Below are positions 26,733 to 38,712 of a stretch of DNA of 64,000 bases, one piece after another. Source of the DNA: Dasyornis broadbenti (Eukaryota; Chordata; Aves; Passeriformes; Dasyornithidae); assembly GCA_013397935.1 (NCBI GenBank), contig VZRN01002966.1, positions 26,876 to 90,875 on the forward strand. The letters are read 5' to 3'. The number at the start of each line of letters is the position of its first letter. The stretch's first letter is position 1. Under the pieces are notes generated by a model that was given only the letters and a program-made list of their open reading frames with translations, was not told where the DNA came from and did no database searches. Position numbers and translations under genes: made by a program.

Positions 26733-29252
26733 TCTCTTCCGTGGCCCTGGTTGTTTTGTGAGGTGCAAAGGTGATCACAGGGGGTTGAGAGTCCTCAGTG
26801 TGACTGCACTGCAAAAGCCAGATGTGATCTGAGAACAGGAGAAGCAAACAGAAAGAGGGAATGATAGGAGAGAATTATTCAGTTCTGGTCACACACGTAG
26901 GACAAAGAGGAGATCAAATGGTAGAAGATGCTGGTGACCGGTGAAGAGAAAAGACTCTGACTTTGGTCTGATGAGCGCAGTAAAATTTAAAGGCATTATT
27001 AATGCATTGTACGAAGTGGGGACAGAGAAGGTCTCTCCTGTAAAGGTTAAGGGAAGTGAACACATGAATAAAAAATGAACTTTGAGCTGTCTATGAATGC
27101 GTCTAGAAATGAAGAGATTTCCAGGCCTCAGGCATCATCAGACCGTTTTCCTCACAGAGAAGTGGAGGCAAAGACCCTGGCTGCTTCAGAGGTGTCCTCA
27201 GTGAAATTGCCAAAGATCTGCCTGCAATTGCCACACTTCCCAACTGGAAGACCTCTTCCAGTTTTCTGTCCCTGTAACTGATGATGGAAACAAATATCCT
27301 TGTAGGTTTTACAGCAATGTGTTCCTGTTCCTCTCTCTACCCTGTGCCCAGTGCAATATCATCCTTTTCTTCTTTTCATAGTTATGATGTATTTCCATAG
27401 GGAATGTGAGGATAATCTGTTTCCTATGACTTGCAATTTGAATTTAGTATTTGTTTCTGCTAAGAGCACGTGTATTTGAGCACAGATGAACTGTCCTTCT
27501 CCAGTTGCTGGGATGGACACCTTCCCTTTGGGTTGGCTTTCTCAGACTTGTCTGAGAAAAGGGGGTTTCATTTCTTCTCTCTGCTTCCCTCCCCTCCCCA
27601 AAACTCAATGTATTCATTATAGCAATCCTGGGATACTACACAGAGTAGGCAACTCTTTTGGTGTTATGTGACTTTCCATAAGTTTCTTTTTCTTTTCCCA
27701 CTTCTTCAATTGCCTTTTCCTAAATCAGGAGTGACTAACTCACTGGATCTAGCCTGCATGGCAATTTTTCTGACCTCTTTGAACATTGCCTTGGCCTCAG
27801 AAGACCCAATTTGCACTATTTATAATATTTTGTGTATGCAGCTGGCGAAACAGGAGCTTTGTGAGTGCAGGCCAAGTTTGTCTCTGACAGGATTTATTAA
27901 GTTTAATAGGGTACAACATAAACGTGGCTGGATAGGTTGGCCCTTATACAAAATATCACACAGATGTAGCAAGAGTTTGCTGTCCCGGTTTTAAATGAGC
28001 TATAAATCATTCAAAATCCAAACCAGTCATCTTCATTTTTCCCTTAAATCCTAAGTAGATTACAGGTTGTAGGACTTGCAGCGTTCAAAAGCTGTCTTTT
28101 GAAAAAAGTTAGAGTAATTGATTTCAGGATTCAGATTCAGAAATTTTTTTTTAAAAAACTTTTTTTTTTTTTTCATAGAAGAAACCAGACTTTTTCCTTC
28201 CTTATTTTCTTCAATACTTGAAAAAAAAAAAAAACTTACTGAAATTCTTGGGTGCTAGGCACAGTTGTGGAAACATTCAACAAAGTGCATGCCCGTTAAA
28301 AAATTGACTGCAGTGCTAATACTTTTTAATTGGGTTTTCATTTTTGTGCAAGGTATGTGGAAGAAAAAGTAAGAATGTAAGAAAAATTGTAATTGTTTCT
28401 TTTGCTAGATAACAATAGAGCAACAAGCTAAACAGGAAAAAATACCTTTTCCTGAAGGAAGTCAGAGTTGAAATAGCTTCTGCTTGCCCTTAATTCACAC
28501 ATATTCAAACCAATAAATTCATACTGGGGTTTTAGAAAATCATGTTTCAACATTGATGGATGATGGAAAAAAGTGGAGAATGAAGGTGTACGTTATCAGC
28601 CTTTCATTGTGCATTAGTCTCCCTGCTAGAATGAAATACAAAAATACCAATATTCCCAGGAAGAAAAGATTCCATGGAACTTTGGTGTTTGTCCTTTTTC
28701 TAGTAGATTTTCTGAACATTGAAGGAGAAAAAAAGACGTATTAATCAACAGTGTTTTTTCTCCCCACGTTTGTCTGTATTTCTGTGAGACAGATACTTAA
28801 TCAAAATTTCTGTTTTGTCTCAAACCTGCTCTGTGGTCAGCACAGCTGAGATATTCTGTTGGCTGCCTCTCTTAGCAAAATCCATGCTAGAAACCTGGGA
28901 GTACTGAGTGAAATAATGGCAGACAACCACGAGGCAGAAAGAAGAGCCATCCAGAGGAGCTCAGACGAGCAGGGGAGTGCATTTGTGCAGCTCCAACACA
29001 GTTGGCACAGCCCAAATTTCTGTCAGCCTTGCCATGCAGTGTCAGTTCAAGGCAGGCTGCAGAGATTGCTATTGCAGGGGTTATTTCAGAATTCTTTCTT
29101 ACTCAGGGGAATGCAGCATGTGCCAAGGCATGGCAGACAAAGGGAGCTGCCCTGAGCACTGTGCCTGCATGGGAGTGGCAATGCAAAGAATAATTATTGC
29201 TCACTTGTCCGATGCTGTGCTGCAAAAGGGGGGCTTCATGGCTGCCAGATTT
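26733..29252. other. Unassigned intronic sequence
   Basis: The part from 26760 to 27270 is less AT-rich than its surroundings and may be a decayed repeat, but I cannot name a family. An A/T-run-rich stretch lies at 28143-28234. Frames around 28859-29193 overlap in several phases. A weak resemblance to CR1-like translated sequence near 28880-28990 is not enough to call. Confidence 0.4.
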
Positions 29253-29301
29253 CAGTGGATACATCCGGAGAGACCTTCCAACCTACAGTGCTCTTTGATT
29301 T
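29253..29301 (+). mobile_element. Possible CR1 tail remnant, sense
   Basis: The block 'gagagaccttccaacctaca' followed by 'gtgctctttgattt' resembles a diverged CR1 3' end in sense orientation. Only the last 50 or so bases could be represented. Confidence 0.4.
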
Positions 29302-29435
29302 GCAAATCTACCTACTCATTGAGAAACTTGCTAAAGCCAGCATTGTTACGGGCATGTGTCCATATGAACTGGTTCCTCTGTCACTTTCTTTTGTCGTCTA
29401 AGACCTTCTGCCTTTCCAAAATTTGTCCTAATCTG

Positions 29436-29499
29436 TTTTTTTTTTTTTTTTTTTGTTTTTTTTTTTTTTTTTTTTTTTTTTCCCNCTTTTTTTTTTTTT
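29436..29499. repeat. Long poly-T tract with an unresolved base
   Basis: T19, then a G, then T26, then 'ccc', an N at 29485, 'c' and T13. The N shows that the assembly could not settle the sequence inside the homopolymer, so the true length is uncertain. The 174-codon frame starting at 28977 runs into this tract and gains its phenylalanine tail from it; it is not a gene. Confidence 0.95.
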
Positions 29500-32400
29500 A
29501 ACCCTTCTCTAGAGGACAAATTCCTTTCCTTAGATTTTTTTCCTTTATTTTTCTGTTGTTACAAATGGCTTAGTGCCACTTTCTGGTAAGGCTCTTGCCC
29601 TCCAGACTCATGTATTACTTTAAGTAGTGTGTTATTGTGAGCAATGTGAATTTGCACAGTCCTCCTCCATAAGTTCAGTTAGGTGCATTACTTTTTCTGT
29701 TTTTTTCTGTTCTCTGTCATCTAAACCTGGCGCCTTGTATGTTCATCCAAGAGATGAAAAAACTCTGTGGAACTTGTTTTCCTGATGAATTGCTCTATTA
29801 TGATTTGTGGAGACTTGGAAATAAAGAGTGAAGGGTATTTTGATGTTACGTAGACCCTTTAGAGATTGTAGGACAAAATGATGATGGTGACGGAGTACTT
29901 TTAGTCCATTTCCCAATTAACCATCATCTTTATTTTTTTTTTTGTGGAAAACCTACCTAACACATTTCAGGTCATTTTTGTTTATGCTGCCGGTAAGAGA
30001 CTGAGCATTTGGGTGTAGGTGCAGCTCCAGGTTACACCTGGTTTAATCAATATCTAGAGATAAATAGATTAATTTAGACGATAGCACTCCCTGTATTTAG
30101 GAGCACTTGGCTGTGTTTTGTGGCTGTGGTGACACGATGGCTGCGTTAATGGGATGAAAGAAGATTGTCTTGAGTGGCTGCCAGTTACATCTGCCTTAAT
30201 GGCCAAAGGATTTATGAAAGTTACACTCTGATGTTGCCCAGATTTGGCTTTCTGCCTGCTCTCTGATGTTCGGTAAAAGATCATGACGGTACAGCATAGA
30301 TTTCCTGAAGTTGAAAATTAAAATATCCAATTTCTATTAATTTATTTTAGATGATCAAAAGTATAATTAAAATAGTTGGTTTGTGAGTCTTTCCTTCAAA
30401 GAGAACACTCATTTGAAATTAGTGCTTCATCAGCTTGAATTTATTCTTCGCTCTTGACATGCATTTAATTCTGCCTTCATTAACTGGAAACAAAAGCTAA
30501 AACAACAGTGATTTGAAAAGATCACTGAAAGATGTTAAGTAAATGCTGTAGTGTATAAAGCCAACCTTTAATGACATTTTCATTTTGCAGTTGCAAAGGT
30601 ATCTCTCTAGAAGTTGAAGTCTTGGTTTTCTTCCCCTCCCCCCAGTGCCACCATAATAACTGGGATCACAGGCAAAAAGTTGAAGCCTTCTTTGGAATAA
30701 TGGAAAAATTTATAGGTCCTGAATTAAAAAAACCAAACCTGTATTCTGCTGAGTTTGAATACAGTTCGTGATTTACGCTATGAAAATGTCTAATCTTGGC
30801 AGGAAATGGGGGGATGTTAAGTCTGTAATCTTTCTTCTTCAACCTCCTTTTCCATCCTCTCCAGCCCACTCTTCCAGTGGCTAAATCTTCCCAAGGGAGA
30901 GCTTTGCCATGTTTGAGGTTTTCAAAAATGCACACTCTTTCTAATGTGTTTTCATAAAAATGAAGAATTCTGCTCTAGTTTTGGATTTTTAAAGAATAAT
31001 TGGCAATTCTGTAACTGGATCACTAGAAGTTGTTTGATTTCCTGGCCCTCAGTGGGACTGTTACCTGAGGGAGAGGAGCTCTAAATCTGGATTGTGAGTA
31101 GTTTGATTTCTGCCTAGTGCCAGAGGTGTGTTTAAAACTTCCGTATAGACACTTACCAAATTACTCCTTGTCTTATATAGAGCTTTCAGGCTATGAAGGA
31201 TCCTGACATTACGGAAACATTCTAGTTTTGATACGTTGAATCATAAATAAGTACCCTTAGGAAAGGGGATGAGTTGTAATAAAGAAGGTTAATTACAGGT
31301 TTATTTCAGTTTTATGTGTACGTCTGCATTGAATGGGTGTGCTGAACTAGGAAAGAGTAAACAGGGCTTTATGCAGGGAAGATGTAGCTCAGAAACCCAT
31401 TGAACTTCTGTTCAGGAATGAACAAGCTTCTGGGTAAGGAGGATCTAATGAATGCAATTCTTGACAGGTGAAAGAGATCCCCAGCACCAGCTGATTGAGA
31501 ATCCAAGCTGCCCTGGGATAGGAAGGGAGAGTTGTTAATGAGTTAAGAAAGGGAGGAATAACTTGTAGAGCTCAGGTCCTCATGGGAGTCCTTCTGGAAT
31601 CTGGGCTGGGCCCTGAACTGCTCAGCTTTGTTTGGAACCGTGTTGGAAAAGGAGCGAGCAGAGGGCTGGGAAGGTCCTTGCTAGGTTCAAATTGTAGACT
31701 GTAAAGGAGGGAGCTGATTGTGAGGAATTACACAGGACAAGATGTTGAATTGCCAGGTGCACTTCTGTCTTAATAAATCCAAAGTGATGAACAGGGTGGA
31801 ATAAGAATCCGAGCTTTAAATAGTGAACGATGAGCTCAGAGCTGCCTTTTGTGTCTTAGGAAATGGATCCAGGTTTTAATGGATCTGTGAAAATCCTACC
31901 TATGGTTCACTAGTGGTTGAGTACAAAACAGTCATTCTTTTGAGCGGAATGTTTTGTAGCAGCACAGGGCAGGATGTTTTCACTTCTTTTGAATGATCTC
32001 ACCAAATAAGAAGATGATACTTGAAAACTATTTAAGTTGAAAGGAAGTGCTAGGAAGAAAAATGTTTGCAAAAGGGAATGTAATAGAGAGGAATCCAGTG
32101 TTACACTTGAGGGGAAAAAAGAAAATAAAAGCAAGCACACATCGTAAATAGAAGAATGAATTATAAAACTATTTCAGCTTTAATAGTCCAAGATGATTGG
32201 TAGTATATTATTTTTTCCCCCTACCCAATTACAGGATAAAGCTTTGCTGTTTGGTGTAACTATTGTTAAGGTGGTTAAATGGAAACTGGTTCATTGATTC
32301 TTGTCTTCACAAACTGAATTATTTACTTCTTGGTAAAGGTTTTGCTGTTGTCCACAGATGTTTTCCTCACTCCTAGCCTGAAGGTTGCTGGAGTGTTCCT

Positions 32401-33850
32401 ACACACGCAGTTGTTGCAGGATTTGCACTGCTGAGGTGTAGCTGTAAGGAGAGGAGCTGGTTGGAGGCTCTTTATAGTAGATTATTTTGGGATAGAATCA
32501 GAGATTTTCCTCACCAGTGGCAGGTGCTCTTCTATTGTCTATTTCAATTCTCTATTCAAATTCTCTATTTCTCCTCTCCCCAGCTGCTTATTCTCCTATT
32601 CAGGGTCTTCTTTCCCATGAATTGTGCTGATGCCAAGCACATGGTTTTAGGTCTGTGCTTTACCTGAGAGGGGAAGGCAGTGGACAAGCAGGAAAGCAAC
32701 CTTTGCTTTAATAGTTTTAGTCAGCTGAAAGAGTTATAAATTACTTAACAAATTAATTATAATCTGGATACATTCAGGTATGTGTTGCAACTAGATAAAC
32801 TCAGTGTAGCAGAATAGAGTTGGGCCAGTGGTTTGGTGTGGCTATGTGCCTTTCATAGAATTAAAATGATTTTTTCTTCTTGGCTGTGTAAGTCTCCAGA
32901 AACAAAGCTTGTTTTGGAAAGAATCTACTGAGTCATTGCTTGCATGAGGAAATTTTTCACTCTAAATGACTGCTGCTATAACAGTTTACTAGGTCAGGAG
33001 TACTTTTTCTGAAGGGTTTATTCATTGCCTTTTTTAAAAATAAAGGTGAAACTGAAAGATCTGTCCCCTCAGCAGAACACATGGCAGAATATTAATTCTG
33101 TTAATAGTTGCTGTGAAATGTGTGGTAAAATCCCCGGCATGGGATTATTTCAGCTAAAACCTTTTTCTTTGACAAATGAGAGCCTAACATGTAAATTATA
33201 CTCGCCACCAAAGTTTCTTTCCAGGGTTACTTCATCAGGGAAGCTTCTCAGCCCTATCTTTTATATAAAAATTGAGTTGATGAGTTGTGCATCTCCTGAT
33301 GAGTTGGCAGAGCTTTTTCAGCTTCAAGGAGATCTAACACCTGCTAATATCAATGCAAAAGCTTGGCTGCAAAGTTGCCAAACCCACATTTAACCTATTT
33401 AAATCACAAGCTACCATTGATCTGGTTTTCACAGTGTGTTCTCCTGAGTGCTTTGGGTTTAGATGTATTACTTAAAGAAAGATTTTACTATTTAATTTGC
33501 AGTGTTTAAAAGGAGAGAAGCTGCCTCTTTGGCATTGTGAAAGATTAAAAAAATGCACTTTAGCGATTTGTTGATAATTCAGAAGAGACATGTAACGACA
33601 TTCTTCTACTGCATGAAGATTCAGTTTGGTATGAACAAAACCAGATTTGATAAAGAAAAAACTACAAGTAGAAAGCTGTAGTGAGCTGTATCTCCATTAA
33701 AAATGAGGATAGGAGCAGTGACTGACACAGTATGAATCAGGGCTATTCCTGTGGTTCTGGCACAGCTGAACTACCCCTGACAGCTCCCCAGGGTTTGAGA
33801 ATGGGGATGGTGTTGAACAAACCTTTCCATGCAATGTGGAGTTTGAAATT
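29500..33850. other. Unassigned intronic sequence
   Basis: No transposon, RNA or exon recognised. A moderately GC-richer stretch at about 31380-31720 may be a decayed repeat of unknown family. The 122-codon frame at 33025-33393 has no recognisable domain, no splice context and no paralogue that I can identify. Confidence 0.45.
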
Positions 33851-34371
33851 GTAGAAACATGGAATGGTTTGGGTTGGAAGGGACCTTCAGGATCATCCAG
33901 TCCCAGCTCTCTGTCATGGGCAAGGACACCTTCCACTATCCCAGGTTGCTCCTGGCCCCATCCAACCTGGCCTTGAACACTTCCAGGGATGGGGCATCCA
34001 CAGCTTCTCTGGGCAACTTGTGCCAGGGCCTCCCCACTCACATCACAAAATCCCCCTTCCTTACATCCAATTTAAATCTACCTTCTTTCCATTTAAAACC
34101 ACTGTCCTGTCCCTACAAGCCTTGGTAAAAAGTCTCTCTCAGGTTTTCTTACTTTTCTTCTTCCTTTTAGGCACTGGAAGGGACTCTAAGGTCTCCCTGG
34201 AGCCTTCTCATCTCCAGGCTGAGCTCCCCCAGCTCTCCCAGCCTGTCTCCAGAGCAGAGGGCCTCCAGCCCTGTGAGAATTTCATGGCCTTCCTTTGGAG
34301 CCTCTCCAGCAGGTCCACAGGTCTTTCATGTGCTGGGGAGCCCAGAGCTGGATGCAGCGCTCAGGGAGGTA
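33851..34371 (-). mobile_element. CR1 LINE, truncated 3' end, antisense
   Basis: About 520 bases of CR1 3' end in inverted orientation. Reading along the + strand, it opens with the complement of the tail (ggaatggtttgggttggaag), passes the 'cacttccagggatggggcat' block and the 'cagcttctctgggcaacttg' block, and runs to the 'gagcccagagctggatgcag' block near 34337-34356. The songbird-like 'ctgggcaac-tgtgccagggcc' variant is present. It is about as long as the sense copy at 1611-2129 and covers the same part of the element. The 189- and 89-codon plus-strand frames and the 114-codon minus-strand frame across it are repeat-derived. Confidence 0.95.
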
Positions 34372-35264
34372 CCAAGGAGTTGCAGCATCACACATTTTAT
34401 TATTCTTTCACTGTCCTGAAATACGTTATTTAGGGTCCTGATGGGAGCTGTGTAATTTCGTGTGTACTGTAACAAGTTAATCCAAGCTTGTCCTTAATGA
34501 GGGTGCTTGTGGTGGCAGTGACAGCCCAGATTTGAAATAGACTTTCTTTTGTAAACACTAGAAATGAAGTGGACTTTGTGTAGAAAAAGGAGAAACATTA
34601 TTTTTAAAGCTATTCACTCTTGAATACTTGTCTGTGTATATTTGGAGAAAGTACCGGACATACATCTGAGATAGTTCCATCTAGTAAAATATATATTTTT
34701 TAATGATAACAGCTGCACATTGTATTGGCAAAGAAGAGAATTGATGCAAGATTTTTACAAACATTTGTCTTGTTTTCATACTCTAAACCTGTGTCTACAT
34801 CATTTTTCTAGGTAAAAACCTTTCACTCCTTGGAGTTTTTCGATGACTTGTGAACTAAATTTATTTTGCAAAGAGTAGACAAAGTGTGGGTAATGATTGT
34901 AAATCTAATTAAATCTAACCTGTTCAATTTGGATAAATCTTACGCTGAGATCTCAACAGTTCAGTGACTGGAGAAGCGGGGAAAGAATAAAAAATTGAAA
35001 ATACACGCATATTAAAGCTACTTGAGTAGCAGTTTATTTTCCTGTTGCTCTTTGAAAAAAAAGGGGCAGGGGAGAAAAGTGTCTTTAAATAGCCTGTTGG
35101 GCTGCTGCTGCTACATCTACTTGCTTGTGTGACAGATACTGCATTTCTCATTAAAGGTACCTTGCAAGTGCCTGTGGTCGCCATAGTAACTATCTTGGAG
35201 CCTTATACCTTAAATTTATCCTGACAAAGGTTATTGTGGCAATTCCTACTAATTGGCTTCTTTC

Positions 35265-35297
35265 TTTTTTTTTTTTTTTTTTTTTTTCTTCCTGNGG

Positions 35298-35330
<33 letters not shown>
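35265..35330. repeat. Long poly-T tract with an unresolved base
   Basis: T23, then 'cttcctg', an N at 35295, 'gggg', then T31. Like the tract at 29436-29499, it is a long T homopolymer with a short interruption around an N, so its length and the interruption may be assembly artefacts. Confidence 0.95.
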
Positions 35331-35755
35331 CCTGCTGCTATTTTTAACTCACCCCCTCCTCCTCCATTTAAGTTCCAGATCCTAAGTGGAATGAATTGGC
35401 AGAATTAGTGAGGAAATGCTTTACAGGACTAATTGGCAACTAAACTCTGTGTTTTGTTCCTCAGTGTGAAAAAAATCTAAATCATAACTTTCAGTGGTAA
35501 CTAAGAGATTATCAGATTTCTCCTTCAAATGTTCTGATATGAAATAATATCAGTACTCTTGAGACACGATTTTGGTTCATGCAGGCTTCTACTATTGTTT
35601 ATTATCAAATATTAGTCATGTTGTTTATTAGCAGATATTACTACCAGCAGAGATAGAAGGAAACAAGCCTATATCCTGAAGAGCTGAAAAGCTAATTTAA
35701 AGTAAGCCTCTAATAAACAGAAGAGTGCACAAAAAGAAGGGTTAGTCTTGTGCTG

Positions 35756-35793
35756 TGCTATATTAGTACCTGGCACAGGTGCTATATTAGTAC
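35756..35793. repeat. 14-base direct repeat, period 24
   Basis: The block tgctatattagtac is present identically at 35756-35769 and 35780-35793. A related 'acctggca' element recurs nearby, suggesting a small degenerate tandem array. Confidence 0.85.
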
Positions 35794-37792
35794 AGATGCA
35801 GTTACCTGGCATCTGCTGCTGCAGCAGGTTGAATTAAAAAGTTATTCATAGGCTGATGATATCATTGTTTAATTTCCTGTAGGTGTATTAGAGGATGACT
35901 GCTACATTTCCAGTGGCTAAGAAGTCTCAAATTTAATTGCTTGATTGACTCCAGTTACATTTTCCTGGCCCAGGACTGAGATGGCAAAACAGTGACTTGA
36001 TGAGCACTCCCAGGGCACTCATTTCATGGGTACAGGGCAGCAGAGAGGAAAAGTCAGAGGTGGAGTGGGGGCCTGTCAGCACTGTAACTTCTGATAGTTG
36101 GGAAGGAACAGTTCAGTTCTGCTGAACAGGGAGAAATTTGATTGCAGGTATGATAAGGCACAAAATGAGGCCATAAAGAAATAGTGGGAGGAAATCAGAC
36201 CATGGCAGTAGGGGAAGGGAAGAGAAGGAGGATTCTCAGCTTTTCAGTGAGGTGCAGGATACAGATGGACATTCAATCACTCGTCTACACTCAGCCCATT
36301 TCTGTGTGGCAGGGTTCACCCAAAGGTGCAGCCAGCAGTCACTTGACCTTTTTCTTCTTTTTGAGATGTAAGAGAAAAATTCTTAAAACTTCACAACCTT
36401 TAAACATTGAGCATTCTCATTTTAATATCACCAGTTCAGCACTTAAGTTTAGCACAAGGAAAGCTTAAAAGATGCAAGAGATGTTTATTCACTGTTGACT
36501 CTGAAGCAGTAAGGATGATGCATTCAATCACTTTGAAGTCCAAGAATAATGCACTAGAACTTGTTAGAACAATTTCATTTTCTTCCTTTGCTTTCTTAGC
36601 AGAAATTTACAGGGACTGCAATTTCATGCCTGGGAATGGAAATTTGCTACAAAGCTAGGAATTTTGAAAATAAATAAATAATGGAGGCCTGGGAATTGCA
36701 TACCTCCTCAAGGGCTGTGCAGGGCTATGTTTCATTTGCCATTGTTTTTTTTCTTATGTATAACTTCGAGCAGAAGCCTCTTTTTCAGTGTAAAACAAAA
36801 CAAAAAAAAAATCTGGAAGACTGTCATAGGCTTTCAGCAATTTTAATTCTTCTTTAGCATGAAGCATAAGATGAAGGATTATTCTGTGCTAAGTAGATGG
36901 ACAGGATTTATATCTTGTTGACAGTAAGTCTGCCTTTCATATAATTTAAAACGAAGTTAACAGAGCTTTTTGGGATCCAAAATTGGTATTTTGTCACTAT
37001 GAAGCCAGTTCAATGGGCTTTGTAGAACCTCATTCTCTTTCCTTAGGTGTTTGATGCTATAATTCCTGACACAGTGTTGAATTTTCTAGATTTCCCTGTA
37101 TTCTTCACTTGCTATGTCTGAACAGGAACAGAATTCAGAACTGGCATTTTGCTCATTTCTTGGAAACTTTGGTCGTTTAATGTAACAGGGTGATCTGGGA
37201 TAACATAGTCCCTCTCACATGTTTTTTCACCCATATGCTGTGAGTATGATACTGAAGAGGTGTAAGGTGTAATTTGGAGCCTGAGATACTAAATGGGAAG
37301 TGATATTCTGGCTGTGGGCAGCAAAGTGCCAAGAGCAGGAGCACAATCTGCCTTTCTGGGTTTGCTGTTGCTGCTGAGTGCTGAATTCAGTGCCCTGGCA
37401 GCAGCTGAACCCACACTGTCTGCCTGAATGGAGATGTACAGGCAGTGAGACCAGAGCCGGGTGTTGTACAGAGCAACTTGAAAGTTTCCAGAAGTTTTTT
37501 TCTTTAAATATATCAGCAATAGTGATCTGAAATGTAAATGATGATTTACAGTCACGTAGCAAATGTTTGGTAAAGACAAATAATTTCTTCCAGGGGTCAG
37601 CCATGGAAGTGCCTGAGCCCTGCTGGAAATCTGAAATTAAATGTGGGTTGAGTAAAACAGCATTCACATGCTGTGATAATTTTTCAAGCTTTTGAGATAT
37701 TTAAGCTTTAATTTTATGTGGCAAACTATACTCATTTGCTGCGTAGAAGAATTTCTAGCTGAACACCTACTGAAGATGTTTTTTCTTATTCT

Positions 37793-37838
37793 GTTGACTT
37801 TTATATTGCGTTGACTTTGACTTTTGACTCTGACTTTT
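37793..37838. repeat. Degenerate tgactttt repeat cluster
   Basis: Four or five spaced copies of (t)tgactttt occur within about 45 bases. It is a simple low-complexity cluster. Confidence 0.75.
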
Positions 37839-38632
37839 GTTCTGCTCAGCAGTTTTATATCTTCATTTTGATCATAGATCCATTGGCAATGGATGCCTTT
37901 TTCCTTTGTGTGTGTTCTCCTTGACGCAAAGTGATTCTGATCAGTACTTATGTTTTAATACTTGCTGCTGCAGGAATTACAAAAGATTAAGGGATAATAC
38001 AAAGTTATGGAAAAGAGGAAAATACTAATTTAAGTTGTAGCAGCAAATGTTTTCTCGTATTCCACTTAAGTGTACAGAATGTATTTAGTAAGTCATAATT
38101 GCTGGTTTTGTTATTGTTGGAGGAACTAGAAAAGGTTTGAATGGAAGTTAGCCATATACCTGATTCTAAAAGAATTTCAGTTGATGTACCAGACGTGTTC
38201 AGTGTGGTTTTTTTTCAGATTTTGTTTTGCAGTTTGTATTAAATTCTAGATCTGGATATTTCAGGATAACTAAGCAGACTTAGAAACTGGATGAAGTGCT
38301 CATGCTGTTAACACAGTTCTGTGTATTCTTGCAGTGTGAATCCAATTTATGAATGGCTTACTGTGAAAGGCTTGTGAAAGCTCATGGAGGGTAATGGTCT
38401 AATAAAATCTGCAGCAAAAATGGACTTGTTTAAAATGACATTAAATTTTATCTTCATGTGTTAAAATATAAAACATATGCTCCTGACAGCTTGAGCCATT
38501 CAAAGTTTTTTCTTTGTATATCATCAGTGGCAGTAGATATAGTTTAAATACTCAGGAACTTTAAGACCATTTTGGTTTGGATGTGAGTGCTCCATCAAAA
38601 ATATTAATGAAGTGTGTTGTCACAGCCTCCTT

Positions 38633-38712
38633 CAGAGTCATTTAGGTTGGAATGGACCTTTTGAGGTCAGATAGTCCCATGCCCCTGCTCAGGCAGGGTG
38701 ACCTAGCACAGG
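38633..38712 (-). mobile_element. CR1 fragment, antisense
   Basis: The stretch reads as the complement of a CR1 tail ('taggttggaatggacctttt') followed by a 'cctgctcaggcagggtgacc' block and 'tagcacaggt', which matches the CR1 subfamilies carrying the 'ctcaagcagggtcacctagag' variant. About 80 bases remain. Confidence 0.85.

Larger units (their letters stand above)
34372..38632. other. Unassigned intronic sequence with simple repeats
   Basis: Contains the poly-T tract at 35265-35330, a 14-base direct repeat at 35756-35793, and a loose ttgactttt repeat cluster at 37793-37838. The 146-codon minus-strand frame at 37227-37667 and the smaller frame nested in it lack any recognisable domain, and part of them is a Gln run from a CAG-type stretch. 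I treat them as chance. Confidence 0.45.

Noticed and set aside
28977..29501. 174-codon plus-strand frame
   Set aside because: Its C-terminal part is the translation of a poly-T tract, the frame contains an N, and two other frames overlap the rest.
31380..31700. tRNA-like fragments (tagctcag at 31386 and ggttcaaatt at 31684)
   Set aside because: The two box-like pieces are about 300 bases apart and no cloverleaf can be drawn.
33025..33393. 122-codon plus-strand frame as a missing TRAPPC9 exon or nested gene
   Set aside because: It does not match the expected next TRAPPC9 segment, lacks a matching acceptor and donor pair in phase, and shows no domain.
33864..34433. 189-codon plus-strand frame, the longest in the window
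   Set aside because: It is translated antisense CR1 sequence (33851-34371) with a short unrelated extension.
37227..37667. 146-codon minus-strand frame
   Set aside because: No known domain. It includes a low-complexity glutamine stretch and has a second overlapping frame on the same strand.
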